Assembly (NCBI GenBank): GCA_011009095.1
Contig: VTPC01005379.1
Location: 1 to 64,000 of the forward strand
DNA length: 64,000 nucleotides
Direction: 5' to 3'
From: Ignelater luminosus
Lineage: Eukaryota; Arthropoda; Insecta; Coleoptera; Elateridae
Below, piece after piece: positions 26,001-36,356 of this stretch (position 1 is the stretch's first letter; each line of letters opens with the position of its first letter). A program made the translations under genes and the position numbers. The notes below the pieces were generated by a model. It had not been told where the DNA came from. It did not search any database and saw only the letters and a list, made by a program, of their open reading frames with translations.

Positions 26001-26315
26001 ATATTTGATCTGAAAATGTTTTAGAGGTTAGCTTAATGACACTAACAGCAAAATTAAATATTTACTGAATGAGAATTCTAATCAAGAGGTTAAAGTATTA
26101 TGATATTTTTAATGGTGCATAATGATGTAACGGTACTTACTATTGAAATTGTTTCTTGCTGAAAGATTATTCCAGAACTTTAAACTAACAACAGCTGATT
26201 TATTCCCATGAAAATGTTGATGAAGTAATCTTTGTGAAATTTTATTTGTATTGGATGACACCACTAAATTTATTTGTCTACAACCGGTTGTTATCAACGT
26301 CCTTACCGTAGCCAT
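14055..26315 (-). CDS. l(2)tid: Tid / DNAJA3-type mitochondrial DnaJ (Hsp40) co-chaperone, 7 exons, 526 aa
   Basis: This is a type-I J-protein of the mitochondrial matrix that stimulates mtHsp70 and delivers unfolded clients. CDS exons (minus strand order): 26141-26315, 25807-26009, 19197-19433, 18832-19132, 18577-18770, 18310-18523, 14055-14311. The exons sum to 1581 nt, divisible by three, with matched phases. Residues 1-58 are basic and Ser-rich with almost no acidic residues, as for a mitochondrial presequence. The J domain starts at NDYYEVLG, with HPD at 104-106. A Gly/Phe-rich linker follows, then four CxxCxG-type zinc repeats at about 231-291 (CPKCNG, CTYCDG, CRYCEG, CMECEG), then the beta-rich client-binding domains ([26 protein letters not shown]). 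The C-terminal tail after TPGQIFGI is long and charged ([10 protein letters not shown] end). The last exon is joined by phase and by an SK junction after KTDG rather than by motif. Length is close to what I recall for fly Tid (about 520 aa). Confidence 0.92.
16191..17150. mobile_element. foldback element with about 370-400 bp inverted arms
   Basis: Arms at about 16191-16565 and 16745-17150 are diverged reverse complements. They include atacagggtgtc / gacaccctgtat, ccaaggaacacacctttaag and its complement, and caattgtaatgacaatgtga and its complement. Similarity continues outside the acagggtgtc motif to tacagttttt / aaaaactgta, so that motif is internal here. There is no open frame of note. Confidence 0.8.
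17481..17930 (+). mobile_element. partial copy of the tacagtgtgtcc inverted-repeat family
   Basis: It starts with tacagtgtgtcc and follows the same order of blocks as the element at 58433-59319: gagatacaaagtt, actagatatttgcta, gagagtttactcca, then acgtaaacgcaa and gcttttcagtgatg. It appears to be a single arm plus centre without the second inverted arm. Confidence 0.65.
20223..21290 (+). mobile_element. mariner-family transposon, 1068 bp, inactive
   Basis: Terminal inverted repeats start ggttgtcccataagttt and, read inward from the right, ggttatcccaaaagttt. Each end is next to a TA dinucleotide (20221-20222 and 21291-21292), as expected for mariner insertion. Inside, 20388-20669 encodes the helix-turn-helix N-terminal half ([31 protein letters not shown]). 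The C-terminal part near 20980-21218 has [14 protein letters not shown], carrying the third catalytic Asp of a DD34D mariner, and an end LYFEE. Between them are multiple stops and shifts, so it is a dead copy. Confidence 0.88.
20388..21218 (+). pseudogene. mariner transposase pseudogene
   Basis: The N-terminal DNA-binding domain is open (about 90 codons to a stop at 20669). The middle, which should hold the first two catalytic Asp residues, is broken by numerous stops. The C-terminal third can be read again in pieces ([11 protein letters not shown], then [17 protein letters not shown]). It is not functional. Confidence 0.8.
21738..22552. mobile_element. foldback element with about 295 bp arms
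   Basis: Arms at about 21738-22030 and 22258-22552 are reverse complements, sharing tcacgtttcgagatggtttt, cttacaacttactgatgaag and ggataaacctta (each with its complement). A tacagggtgtctcc motif at about 21614 lies just outside the left arm and has no right partner, so the right end may be truncated or the motif belongs to another insertion. Non-coding; the open frames inside are spurious. Confidence 0.8.
22944..23135 (+). pseudogene. orphan coding-like fragment, possible transposase remnant
   Basis: This is an open segment of about 60 codons with protein-like composition ([35 protein letters not shown]). I do not recognise the family. It sits just upstream of the Tc1-like relic, and a second unassigned fragment lies just downstream, so both may be pieces of one older element split by that insertion. 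Confidence 0.3.
23410..24262 (+). mobile_element. Tc1/mariner-superfamily relic with tgtagggacaaaaaatccc inverted ends
   Basis: The left end reads gtgtagggacaaaaaatccc and the right end, inverted, gtgtggggacaaaaaatccc. Each end is itself near-palindromic (gggacaaaaaatccc). Between them are transposase remnants on the plus strand: an HTH region at about 23590-23765 ([31 protein letters not shown], ending SGRK) and the catalytic region at about 23900-24045 ([21 protein letters not shown]). The latter matches the FWPDLAxxHY ... NPPNVP pattern of Tc1-like transposases. Stops and frameshifts make it inactive, and the 3' third is mostly lost. Confidence 0.8.
24506..24786 (+). pseudogene. orphan coding-like fragment downstream of the Tc1 relic
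   Basis: Overlapping frames give [20 protein letters not shown] and [20 protein letters not shown] further in-register KITDFF occurs near 24834. KITDFF-like ends are common in several transposase families, so a transposon origin is plausible, but the family is not identified. Confidence 0.25.
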
Positions 26316-26664
26316 TCTTTAATCAGATACTGAAGGTTTGCAGCAGGCATTCAACACGGAAATAGCCCTTAAAGTGGTCGACAAACCACCATGAGGCAAT
26401 TTCACTCGTTTTACTGTGTATTGTTGGCTGCAGTTCGCACAAAGATGCGAAGGTCAGAATTACTACTCTAACGCACTCTACTGAAAACTACAAGAATTTG
26501 CAAACGTCAACTTTCCTAATTAATTGATGACTTTTTGACGACTCAAAAGTTGTTGCAGGTGGAAACATTTGAATTGAATAGTTATTTGTTGTTAATTTTG
26601 TAATTAAAGTTGTTTAACTATAATAATTATATTTGTTCTTTAATTCTACTTACAACAAATTTAA
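26316..26664. promoter_or_regulatory. divergent (shared) promoter region between Tid and UFM1
   Basis: The start codons of Tid (minus, 26315) and UFM1 (plus, 26665) are 349 bp apart and point away from each other, so both core promoters and both 5' UTRs must fit here unless upstream non-coding exons exist. No TATA box in a convincing position was identified. Promoter function is inferred from geometry only. Confidence 0.55.
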
Positions 26665-29600
26665 ATGGCGTAAGTACATTTTACTTGACCATGTGTAACA
26701 TTGACCATATGTTGGGTTAGGATTATTGTCTTGAAAAGATCTTCAATAATAATTGTACTTTTTGTTCCAGTACTGATAATAATTCCAAAGTGACGTTTAG
26801 AATCACATTAACTTCAGATCCTAAGCTACCTTATAAAGTGTGAGTATTAAATTGTATAATTATTTCATTTCATATGCAAGTTTTTAGTGGTAGTTACTGT
26901 CATTTTCATACTAACAGTATGTTTCTTATAATGAATTGTATACGTTTAAAATTGTGTTTTTACATCCAGATTCCATTTTTATTTATCTATACAGGTATCT
27001 TACTACAAAAAAAGATAGAATTGACAATGTAGTAACTTTATTGTAAATATTACAACCATATAAGAAAAGACTTAATTCAAAAATAGTAATGTACAACCAA
27101 AGAATAATAAGTCAAAGTTATCCTTGGCCAGTACTATATGTGACAATGCTCTTTTCAAATACCCAATTATAATTTATTTTGAAATGTCAAATTAACATAA
27201 CCTCATTTATGTCGCAACTGTCTGCTGTCTGACCAGTGTTGTCACATGGTACTATAGTCATAGCTAATGTTGATTTCCCTTTTTTTTTTTTGTTTTATGA
27301 CACTATAATATAGGTATTCATGATTTTTTTTTTTTATAAACATTTCAATAAATTTACATTTTTCTCTAATTAAATTCAATAAATTATACAGATTATTTTA
27401 AAATGCCTCCTTCTACTTATTAGTGGTGCATTAATTTAGGAGACCTAACATTTCTTGTTCTATGTGCTCTGAAATTTTGTTCACTCTATTATTGTAGATG
27501 GTGATCGGTCATGACTTTTTTTGTATTGTTAATTTAATAAAACTGAATACTGAGGATTAATATTGTTAAGTATTTAGTTTCTAATAGTCTGCCATTTTTA
27601 ATCCAATTGGGCTATGGCCAAACATCCAGTAAATTATGTTAGATTTGGAACAAACAATAACATATAGGTTATCTTTCGGCCTTAAATGCAGAGTTGGCAT
27701 TTTACATATTTACATACAATCTAATTTTACTTGAATTAATTTTAAAGATTCTTAGAAATTTCACTCTTGATCTTATCTTTTTTACATAATAACGCATGTA
27801 AGGAGTACACAGGTAAAGGACATCGAGACCTGTTGAGCCACTAATAAACGAGTTGTTTCACATGTCATTATCTTACAAAAATTGTATGTGTATGATTGTC
27901 AAGCCAACTAGTATCAATAAGCACAACGTGTTTATATGCACCTATGGTTGAGTATGTAGACAACTTTACTATGCCATCAACTAAGTGATACCGCTCCTTG
28001 ATAATAACACAACCTTTTTTAAGTTAATCTTTATTAATTTCTATCTTTTTTTTTATTGGTTATGCCCAAAGAAGTAATTATAAATTAAAATTGTCTTGAC
28101 TGTAAAACACTTGTCATATTAATTTGTAAGAAACAATACTGATTTCTGTTTCTGTTAACAGATGTACATGAGAGGACAGAATGACAGTAATTACCACCTA
28201 TAAGATCATACTCCATTAAACACATTTAATAAGTGACCATGACAACTCATGAGAGTGTAACAGCAGATGTAAAACAATTGCTGGATGCTTTTGACCGCTT
28301 TGTTAATTTAATCGAGTTAGAAAATTGGATAAAAAATGTAACGGTAGAAGATATAAAAAGTAGCTTTAAATTAAGCAGGTTTATTGAAGAAAGCATTAAA
28401 AGGTTACAAGCAAAACAGTGCATAGATCTATTTATGAACATTTTAATTAGTTGGTGGAAAACAAAGGATCGCACCAAAGCGTATAATATTGACTATTTTA
28501 GTATAGCATCGGATTATTTATTATCTAAATTTTTTATGTGTAAATTTATCTCTGTTAATACTTTAGATATTGCTGTTAGAATGTATACAACATTGTATCC
28601 AAAAGAAAGATTTGAAAGTTTTCTTAAAACGTCAATTTTAAATTCTGCTTCGATTGAAGCTATGGTAGATTACACCATTGCCAATAAAGATTATATAGAT
28701 CTGAAAGAATTAGAATGTAGGTTTCTATTAAGACATTGGTCAACAGAATCTGAATGTGGTAGAAAACAGGATGTTATAGCTGTTATTACAAACATGTTGT
28801 CAAATTATAAAATCGAAACATCTTTATGTAGTTTAATTACAATGTTAGCTTTGAAAGATGTTTCTAGCCAGGAAATGATTATTAAGAGTCTAATTTTAAA
28901 AGAATTGCAATTACGAATGGTCGATCGAAGCATTTTAAGCAAGCATTTATGGCTAAGTCTTTTCACGCGTGTAGATAAAAAACATTTAGGTGCAGTTTGT
29001 GAACAGTTTAGTGAGTTTTTAAAAGAATTATATGATTTTATTATTTACATTGGTTGCATGATGAATTCTACTGTACATAATAATCAAATATGTTGGATAA
29101 GTGATTCTAATATATCTATATGTCCAGAATTAACCTATAATGATTTAGTAAGTCTTATTAAATTTTTATGTGGTTATAACGAGAAATTAAAAAACTATAC
29201 AGTATTACGAATAGCAGAAGCAAAAATGTCAACAAACACACAAATATGGATGCAGCTTGAAAAAGATGCTATGTAATACAAGAGTTTTAAAACAAGACAG
29301 ACAAACTTGCAGGACAGATTCCTCAATAGCGAGACAATATATTTTTTCCTTGATAGAACTTGGAAGATACATGGGGATACCAAGAGGAGCTTTAACCTAT
29401 ACAACCATTATTTGCAGGAATATTGAAAAATCTTATTTAGTAGAGACTTTTCTTCGTTCCAGAATTAAGTAGCGGTTCATATGAAGATTCATTATAATAA
29501 AACACCCTGTGATTGAAGAGATATAGGATTATAGGATGCTAAGACTGACATTATTCATCTGTTTGTTTTCAAGTTTTATGAAATTTCCATAACTTGATCA

Positions 29601-32600
29601 ATTTTTTTTGTCATTATTGAATAAAAACACATACAGTTTGTCTTAGGCTACTAGGAACATAGCCGCTATTGTTGTATATGTATCCAAGGTTATGAAACAA
29701 TCGTTAACAATAAAGTCACTAAAAATAAACAAAATACAGCTTGTCTGAGGCTTCTACGTACTTACGTAGCCTAGGTAACGAATACGAGCTATTTAATATA
29801 ATTATTGTTTTAATAATAATTACAAAACTAGTAGGTACTCTTGATCAAATTAAAAAAAAATAATGTCATGAGGATATGTCAATCTGAAAATTTTTACAGT
29901 GCGATTTGTTACTTGTTGTTATCGTTGTTATTAATTTTTTAATTGAGTTTTTCCAAAAAGTGGATGTTTATACAATTCCAGAAAAAGTACAAGTTGTAAA
30001 ATGGCATTATTTGAGAAATTAGCAATTGGATGCGTTTCACCAAAACTTCATAAAAATAGAACTGTTCTGTGACAAAATGGAGGAGGAAGAAAATTGTGCT
30101 GCAATTGAAAAAAATTTAGTGACGAATGTACTCAACCCTTCTGTAGTTCGTTACTGGTCCCTTCAAAACACTTATGAACATTTGGACGAGCTCAGAGAAA
30201 AAATTATCTAAGCTGTTAACTCTGTGACTCCTTTAATATTAAGAAATGTTAGACAAGGATTTTACAATCGTCTGGGTTATTGTTTGGCTCAGGAAAGCGG
30301 CTTATTTGAACATTTATTGTATAAGTAAAATTAAATTGTAGAACTTCCATATTTCTGAGAGAGTTAAATAATTTAGAATTATCGAAACGTTTTTTTATTG
30401 TAAATACCATTTTTTGTAGTTATTAAATGATCTCAAATTATCAAAATGCTTTTAATACGAGTTTCTTTAATTTTTAGTTAGTTTCTATGGTTTCAAAACC
30501 TTGGATACATATACAACAATAGCGGCTATGTTCCTAGTAGCCTAAGACAAACTGTATAATAATACTGAAAAAGAAATGCAAGAGCAAGACCTATTGAAAA
30601 TATACAAGATATTCAATCCATTGGAAATAATCATGATATAGAGTGATACTTAATTCAGGAACACCCTTATAAATTTTTTAATTATTTTCCATTTTTTTTA
30701 TAAATACTAATTGTTTAAAAGTTTAGGTACCTATCTTGTCATGAGTACCTTACCCTGCAAGTTGGTCAACATTGTTTTAAAACGCCCTGTATAGTGATTT
30801 TATATTGATTGTAGTATTGTTTTTGTAAATTATTTTAAAATACCAGCTTGAACTTGTTTGATATGTTTTACTACTTTATTATTTTTTTTGTATGCAATTA
30901 CTTACTTTTGTACATCATGTTCTAATAAAATAGATTTTCTTGTTTTCTTTTTTTGTGTTTGTTAATAGTTTATTTTACCAATTAGGTATCTTACATTATT
31001 AGATCCGACATGTAAGACAATTACTGTTTCATCTGCCCTTATTTTTACTAGTTGATCCAATACTCATAGTGTATGCTGGTAAAATCAACTACCGCATCTA
31101 TCTATACATGTACAGTACCTTAAATATCTCGTAAAGAAATGAAAATATCAAAATAAGAGAAAGCACGTCAATATATTTATGATTACTAGATTGCAAGTTA
31201 CAGCACAAATTATCTCGTTTTAGTAATGAGTTTAAACCATGTTAACTAGGTAACTAAACGCATTTCGAATATGAAACAGATGAACGTAAACATTATTAAT
31301 TGAATAATTTAAACTGAACTGTCAATAGAAAAAGAACAACAGAAAATGGGCAGTCCTTTAAAGAAAGTACCTAACCTAACAATTTACATTGGCAACTCAA
31401 TTCACACTTTTCAACTTCCAAATAGGTACATGTAGTGGCACTTATTCTTCACTCAGAATTATCACTGAAACAATTGAATTGGCTACCTCGATTCAAAGTT
31501 ACTAAAATGCTAACGCGATTTAAATTCTTAACTAAAATGAGATACAGTAGAACTTGGATTTAACGTCATTGGATGTAACGACAACTCTGATATAACGTCA
31601 AGTTTTTATCGGTCCCATGATTTTACTATGCTACATATTGTTCGGTAAAATTTCAAAAAGTAGGTTGTAAATTATTGAATACAAAAGAAATTTCTAGCTT
31701 GCTCGGGTAACTAAACTTTAATTTCTAACTTGTAACAAACTTCTAATTGCTTTTCTTAGAAATTTAGAAACTGAGAAGTCACGTTCTTAAACAAAAATGT
31801 TTAGATTTCTCAATCCTAATAAATTTGTCGTTTTTTGATACCGTATATTAATTAAATTTGAATTATAATACATTTCTAAGCACACTTGGCATTTTTCTTG
31901 GTCTGAAATTAGTACTTCACGTATAACGACACTCGGTTATAACGACAAAAACTTTTCGGCCCTTTAGATGATGCTATAACCGAGTTCTACTATATTTTGT
32001 GCTATAACTTTCGATCAAGTAAGCCAATTTGAATTATGTTTTTACTAAAAGATTGCTATTGTTATTCCCTTTCTAACTACGTATCACAAGTAATGGGGTG
32101 CTGTTTAAGATTTTGGGGTTACGTGAGCAATAGCAACAACCTCTATGAATGACTTAATTATGTATTCTAATGTCCCCCCTCCATAAATATATATCTTCAT
32201 TTGTTTACAAGATACTAAGAGTAGATCGTTTTTAAATGAACACACTGTATAACAATTGAAATTTTGTGAGTCTGCTTAAATACCTCCTTTATTCTCAAAT
32301 AATGCAGTAAAACTGAAAAGGTATGACTTGTATAATACTTATTACCAAACCTATGACTTTGCTTAGGAGAAAAGAAATTTCCAACATCTGCTTCCATACA
32401 GCAACAGTTGACTTTTGTTTTTTAACTGCAGCACCATATACATTTTTAAATATTCCGAAAACGAACAAAAATAACATTCCAATCAAAACCAGCAGCCTAT
32501 GAAATGAAAAACTTACATTGGTGATTATTTGTTATGTTCACATGATTTAGAATAGTTGTACATATTATAATTTGCTATCACCAAGTATGTTTTAATTTTA

Positions 32601-35600
32601 TAGGTTATGCAGATTAGTTTACTTTTTGATATCACGTTAACTGTCCAGTAACTTAGATACTTCACATTTTCTGGCCTAAAGCTGGAAAAGTAACAGATCT
32701 GGCAGCTTAATAGTTATTCGGACGGGTCACAAGTTATAGATGGCGTTAAAAACATTTAATAAGGCAGGTATAGTGAAAGTTACATTGCATAAGCATTTCT
32801 TTGTATACTTTGTATGTGATTTACTAACAGGCACTAGGATACTTTTACTGTGCAGTTTACAAAAAGATCTGTATAGTAGCACTGCAATAGTTGATTTGTC
32901 TCAATAGGATGACTACATTTTTTTTATCCAAAACTGTTGGCTAATCTTTCCTCCCTCTTTAACATTTATTTTGGGCCATCTTGCAGAATATTCTTTGTTT
33001 TATTTCTTTGTAAGATTATATCAACTCGGAATTATAAATCATTGCCCAATTCTGTTAAAATTAATCTTAATTTAGAAAAAATTATTTTGTTGAAGTGATG
33101 AAATTTTTAAGTAACGAGTGATCAAAAGCAAATCTAATCTGCATAACCTATAGATAAAAGAAATTCATATTGTAGCTAATATTTCTACTTATCTGCCAGT
33201 TATCTCTACCTTCAAGTGTAGATTTATTTGAATTGACTGTTGATCACTCAATATTTGATACTCTGTACTGGTAAGTGTTCTCTACAAATACAGAGTTTCT
33301 TAAAATGCTATTTCTGAACTTCTATACAGCCAAACTAAAAGTTTGGATGCAAGAAATTATCTTTGACATTTTGGGGCATTGAGTGATTTTTAGACAAATC
33401 AGGCTTGATGCACCGATTAGACTTTTAGGATCACTTGAGTTTTAGGTCGATTGAAATTTTTTTACATCTGGCTCTATCATCTATGTTCACAATGCTTCAT
33501 AACTCTAGAAAACTTGATGTTCCTGCTAAATAGTGTTCCTTGGTGATTCAACTGATATCAATACACTACTTATTCAAAACGTTCTCTCCATAATTATGAT
33601 TTTGAAAATTTTTTTTAAAAATTACTGAGTCATTCTGTCATAACCTGTTTAGGTGCAGTATCTAATATTTAATGTTCTAAACTGTCCTCTTGTCCATAAC
33701 ATAGGCTATGCATAGCATATTGCCCCTGCAACCCTGTATATTTATAATCAACTGATTGGCTAGCCAGGATTTTACAAATAAGTAAATTTAAAGCCAAATC
33801 TCTATGGCCCAAGGTGAGTGAGTTTGGTTTTGCTGATTACAGTTTGTTTTCGCTCATCAAATTGCTGTTTTGCCAGTCAGTCATAAATAACAAAGTTATT
33901 AAACAAGAAAATAGATGATTTAGATTGTACTGTATGTTGCTTATTGCTTTTCTTGTTTCAATACAATGTCAAAAAAGGTAACCCAACAGAAACAAGTTCA
34001 TTAGTGTCAAGTCTGGATACTTGATGATCCAAACAATATTGCTGCTGCAGAAGATAATGCTCTCACCAGCATTTCTTGTGTTCTTCTGTGCAGTATGAGC
34101 TGTGCTTTCTCCATTCTTGATTTCAAGCATTGCTCATTCTTTATTTATTCAATTTAAGAGGCTTCCTGCTCCGGTAGTCTTGAGGGAAGTATGAGTTCTG
34201 TATTATAATATCAAATTAATAACTTTGGGATTATACAGTGCATCTAAAATTCAAGATGCACCATTGAGATATCTAAACTAAGAAATACAAAGCCAAATAA
34301 ATGAATGTTTTTGTTACTTTAAAGAAAAACCACAACTTCTCTTTAAATCCAAATATCCCAGCAGTGAATTAAAAGAGAAAAACTTCAAAGGTATCACAGA
34401 ATTTACTCCAGAATAGAAAAAGAAAGCTTTGCAATCATTTTTTGTTTAACATACTGTGCGAAGTCTGTCTGTCCGCATTTTGTTTTAATTTTGAAATTTT
34501 GACTTCAGATTTGGATTCTACATCAAAAACTAAAGACCATGTTATGTCTTTGTTTTTTGATATCTCTTTGGGAACATGGCCAAAATGGCTGCCGAAATTT
34601 GAAAAAATTTCAAAAATTCTGTTTTTACTTTAGAATTAAATTCTGCATCAAAAAATAAAAGATACATAGTTTTAGTTTCTTGATATCATCTTGGGAACGT
34701 GATCAAAATGGCCACCAAAAGAACAAAATGGAGTTCGTTGTGGTTATGCTTTGCATTCCCAGATGTTTAAAATTAAGAGTGCTTTACTCTTGAACAACTC
34801 TCAGTTTTTTTGTATCTGCCCTGTGCTATATGACATTTTGCGTGTACCCAAGATTCTCAATTCCTAGTTGGTCTTTCTTAATGCTGTTTAGTCATCTGTC
34901 ACGCAAATCTCTGCCGCCCAGGGGTCACTAGGAGTATGACCGGTAGTTTGTATTCCCCTTGCTACCCCCTCTTTTAAATATACACTAGAATGCAACACCC
35001 ACCTCATGTGATTACGTCTTGCACACGTCTCTCGTTTTAATAATTAAATCAAAACTAGCCACACAGATTTTAAAATCTGCATTTCATTTGACAAATAAGT
35101 TTGTATAATTTTTTATAGGAATGGTAACTTATAGTGGTGGTATGTATATTGCAAAACCAAACAGCATCATTTTTCAGTAACCGTTTTAATAAAAAAAAAA
35201 GATAATTGGCACCATTTTTTAACTTTAGATAATTTTGTACAATATAAATATAAATTTGATAATATATAAAAGTAAGTTGAAAAATTTTGTCGAACGATTA
35301 AAAAAATTATAGAAATGTAAGGTAAACACAATTTATCCCCGCTAAGTCTATACTCCCCTTCTATAGTACAGCCAATCCTGAACCAAAATGCGTAAAATCG
35401 TGTAGGCAGGGGTAAACTGAGTGAAACAGCGACAAGTAAGGAAGGAAAACATTTTACAAGGGTGGTACAATTTCCTTCAAATTTTAAAAAATTTTTGTTT
35501 TTATGTTTGTTTTGTGTGTAGAAATGGTAGAACTATATTTTCACTATGTTATGATATAAGTAATATCACGTTAATAATATTACGAATTACGTAAATTGCA

Positions 35601-36356
35601 TTTCAACTTAGACCTTATTTTCAACCGAATCAGCAGTGTTTATTTATTTTTTTTACTTGATCATGACAAAATATATGGATTTCAAAAATAGATAGTTACA
35701 AAGTATTAACTTAATTCACCCTTTACCCAAAGAATTTTCGTTGGAGCTTATACCGTTTTTAAAATCCGTAGGAAAATATCTTGCAATCGTTTTTATCAAT
35801 TCTAAGGCTTAAACATTATATATCAAAAAAATAATCATAGTTTTATATTTGTTATAGCATATCTTACCAAATATCTTAGAATGATTTTGTTTAGAAAATT
35901 TTATTCGACACGACCAAACAGCCTTAAATTAATGTTAAAAGTAACCTGATAAAAACTAAGAAAATTGATACAGTCAATAAGCTACACTCACTTCCAAACA
36001 ATAATAAAAAATATTGCTGTACCAAAAATTCGTACTACCTAAATACATTATTTGGTTCATTAACATGAAATAATACTATAAATTTCCTTATTTCAGATTG
36101 AATGTCCCACAGGCCACTCCATTTACGGCAGTATTGAAATTTGCAGCTGAAGAATTCAAAGTTCCACCTGCAACATCTGCAATTATAACAGATGATGGTA
36201 TTGGAATCAATCCACAACAAACAGCTGGTAAGATTTTTTTTAATCAATGAATGCGGTATCAATTAATGCATTCTCTTTTTTATAGGAAATGTATTTCTCA
36301 AACATGGATCAGAATTGCGATTAATTCCAAGAGATCGTGTAGGCAGTAAAGAATAA
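26665..36356 (+). CDS. UFM1: ubiquitin-fold modifier 1 (UFM1), 4 coding exons, 91 aa
   Basis: This ubiquitin-like modifier is conjugated by UBA5-UFC1-UFL1 and acts mainly at the ER and ribosome. Exons: 26665-26669 (only ATGGC), 26771-26839, 36097-36227, 36286-36356; total 276 nt, phases consistent. The protein shows the family core nearly unchanged: [54 protein letters not shown] and [18 protein letters not shown]. The precursor ends VG-SKE, so Gly88 would be exposed after UFSP cleavage of a three-residue tail; the human precursor tail, from memory, is two residues. Intron 2 is 9.3 kb and contains another gene. An AATAAA at 36497 is a likely poly(A) signal. Start choice: the ATG is followed at once by a GTAAGT donor and gives the expected length. 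Confidence 0.95.
28239..29276 (+). CDS. intronless 345-codon gene nested in the UFM1 intron; possible FANCF-like protein
   Basis: This is the longest host-like single open frame in the window, starting at ATG 28239. It encodes a Leu/Ile/Lys-rich, apparently all-helical protein (HEAT-like appearance) with no signal peptide or obvious catalytic motif. It is not clearly related to any mobile element. By eye, the C-terminal third ([20 protein letters not shown], then [15 protein letters not shown], then [20 protein letters not shown], ending with [10 protein letters not shown]) follows the order and spacing of hydrophobic blocks in the C-terminal domain of FANCF. FANCF is the adaptor of the Fanconi anaemia core complex and in vertebrates is also a single-exon gene of about this length (374 aa in human). 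This match is weak and from memory; no search was possible. A TTAACAG acceptor-like site at about 28155 could mark a 5' UTR intron. Confidence 0.6.
   Translation: MTTHESVTADVKQLLDAFDRFVNLIELENWIKNVTVEDIKSSFKLSRFIEESIKRLQAKQCIDLFMNILISWWKTKDRTKAYNIDYFSIASDYLLSKFFMCKFISVNTLDIAVRMYTTLYPKERFESFLKTSILNSASIEAMVDYTIANKDYIDLKELECRFLLRHWSTESECGRKQDVIAVITNMLSNYKIETSLCSLITMLALKDVSSQEMIIKSLILKELQLRMVDRSILSKHLWLSLFTRVDKKHLGAVCEQFSEFLKELYDFIIYIGCMMNSTVHNNQICWISDSNISICPELTYNDLVSLIKFLCGYNEKLKNYTVLRIAEAKMSTNTQIWMQLEKDAM
29634..30554 (+). mobile_element. internally deleted mariner-superfamily transposon, 921 bp
   Basis: Long perfect-looking inverted ends of about 65 bp (29634-29699 and 30489-30554) begin cagtttgtcttaggctacta and are flanked by TA on both sides (29632-29633 and 30555-30556). 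One reading frame inside joins a transposase N-terminus ([16 protein letters not shown], 29965-30012) to a C-terminus ([13 protein letters not shown], then [16 protein letters not shown], then FEHLLYK stop, 30165-30328), with two in-frame TAA/TAG stops. The catalytic centre is absent, so this is a non-autonomous deletion derivative. The good preservation of the ends suggests it was mobilised in trans fairly recently. Confidence 0.8.
31549..31996. mobile_element. pogo/Tigger-like MITE, about 450 bp
   Basis: The ends read acagtagaacttggatttaa (left) and, inverted from the right, atagtagaactcggttatag. These resemble the cagtagaacctcgattataa ends of pogo/Tigger elements. Both arms continue with taacgac / taacgtc repeats and a further aagtttttatcgg block. 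No transposase is present. Confidence 0.7.
32298..32490 (-). other. possible isolated exon encoding a membrane segment
   Basis: Read on the minus strand, a pyrimidine-rich acceptor (ttttcatttcatag) precedes an open stretch with a hydrophobic helix ([16 protein letters not shown]), then [20 protein letters not shown] and [13 protein letters not shown], and then a GTAATAAG donor-like site. The composition is protein-like, but I found no adjoining exon and do not recognise the family. It could equally be a relic. Confidence 0.25.
32500..36096. other. UFM1 intron 2, 3' part
   Basis: The sequence is AT-rich with no supported gene. It contains the inverted copy of the dispersed repeat (34440-34770). 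A relatively GC-rich patch near 34890-35010 has no recognisable motif. It ends at the acceptor ttatttcag of UFM1 exon 3. Confidence 0.5.
34440..34770 (-). repeat. dispersed repeat, copy 2 (inverted relative to 8680-9015)
   Basis: Reverse complement of the 8.7 kb repeat. The plus strand here shows gcgaagtctgtctgtc, attttgacttcaga, ctacatcaaaaacta and the twice-repeated tggccaaaatgg / tgatcaaaatggcc block. It ends at ggttatgctttgcatt, the complement of aatgcaaagcataacc near 8695. Confidence 0.8.
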
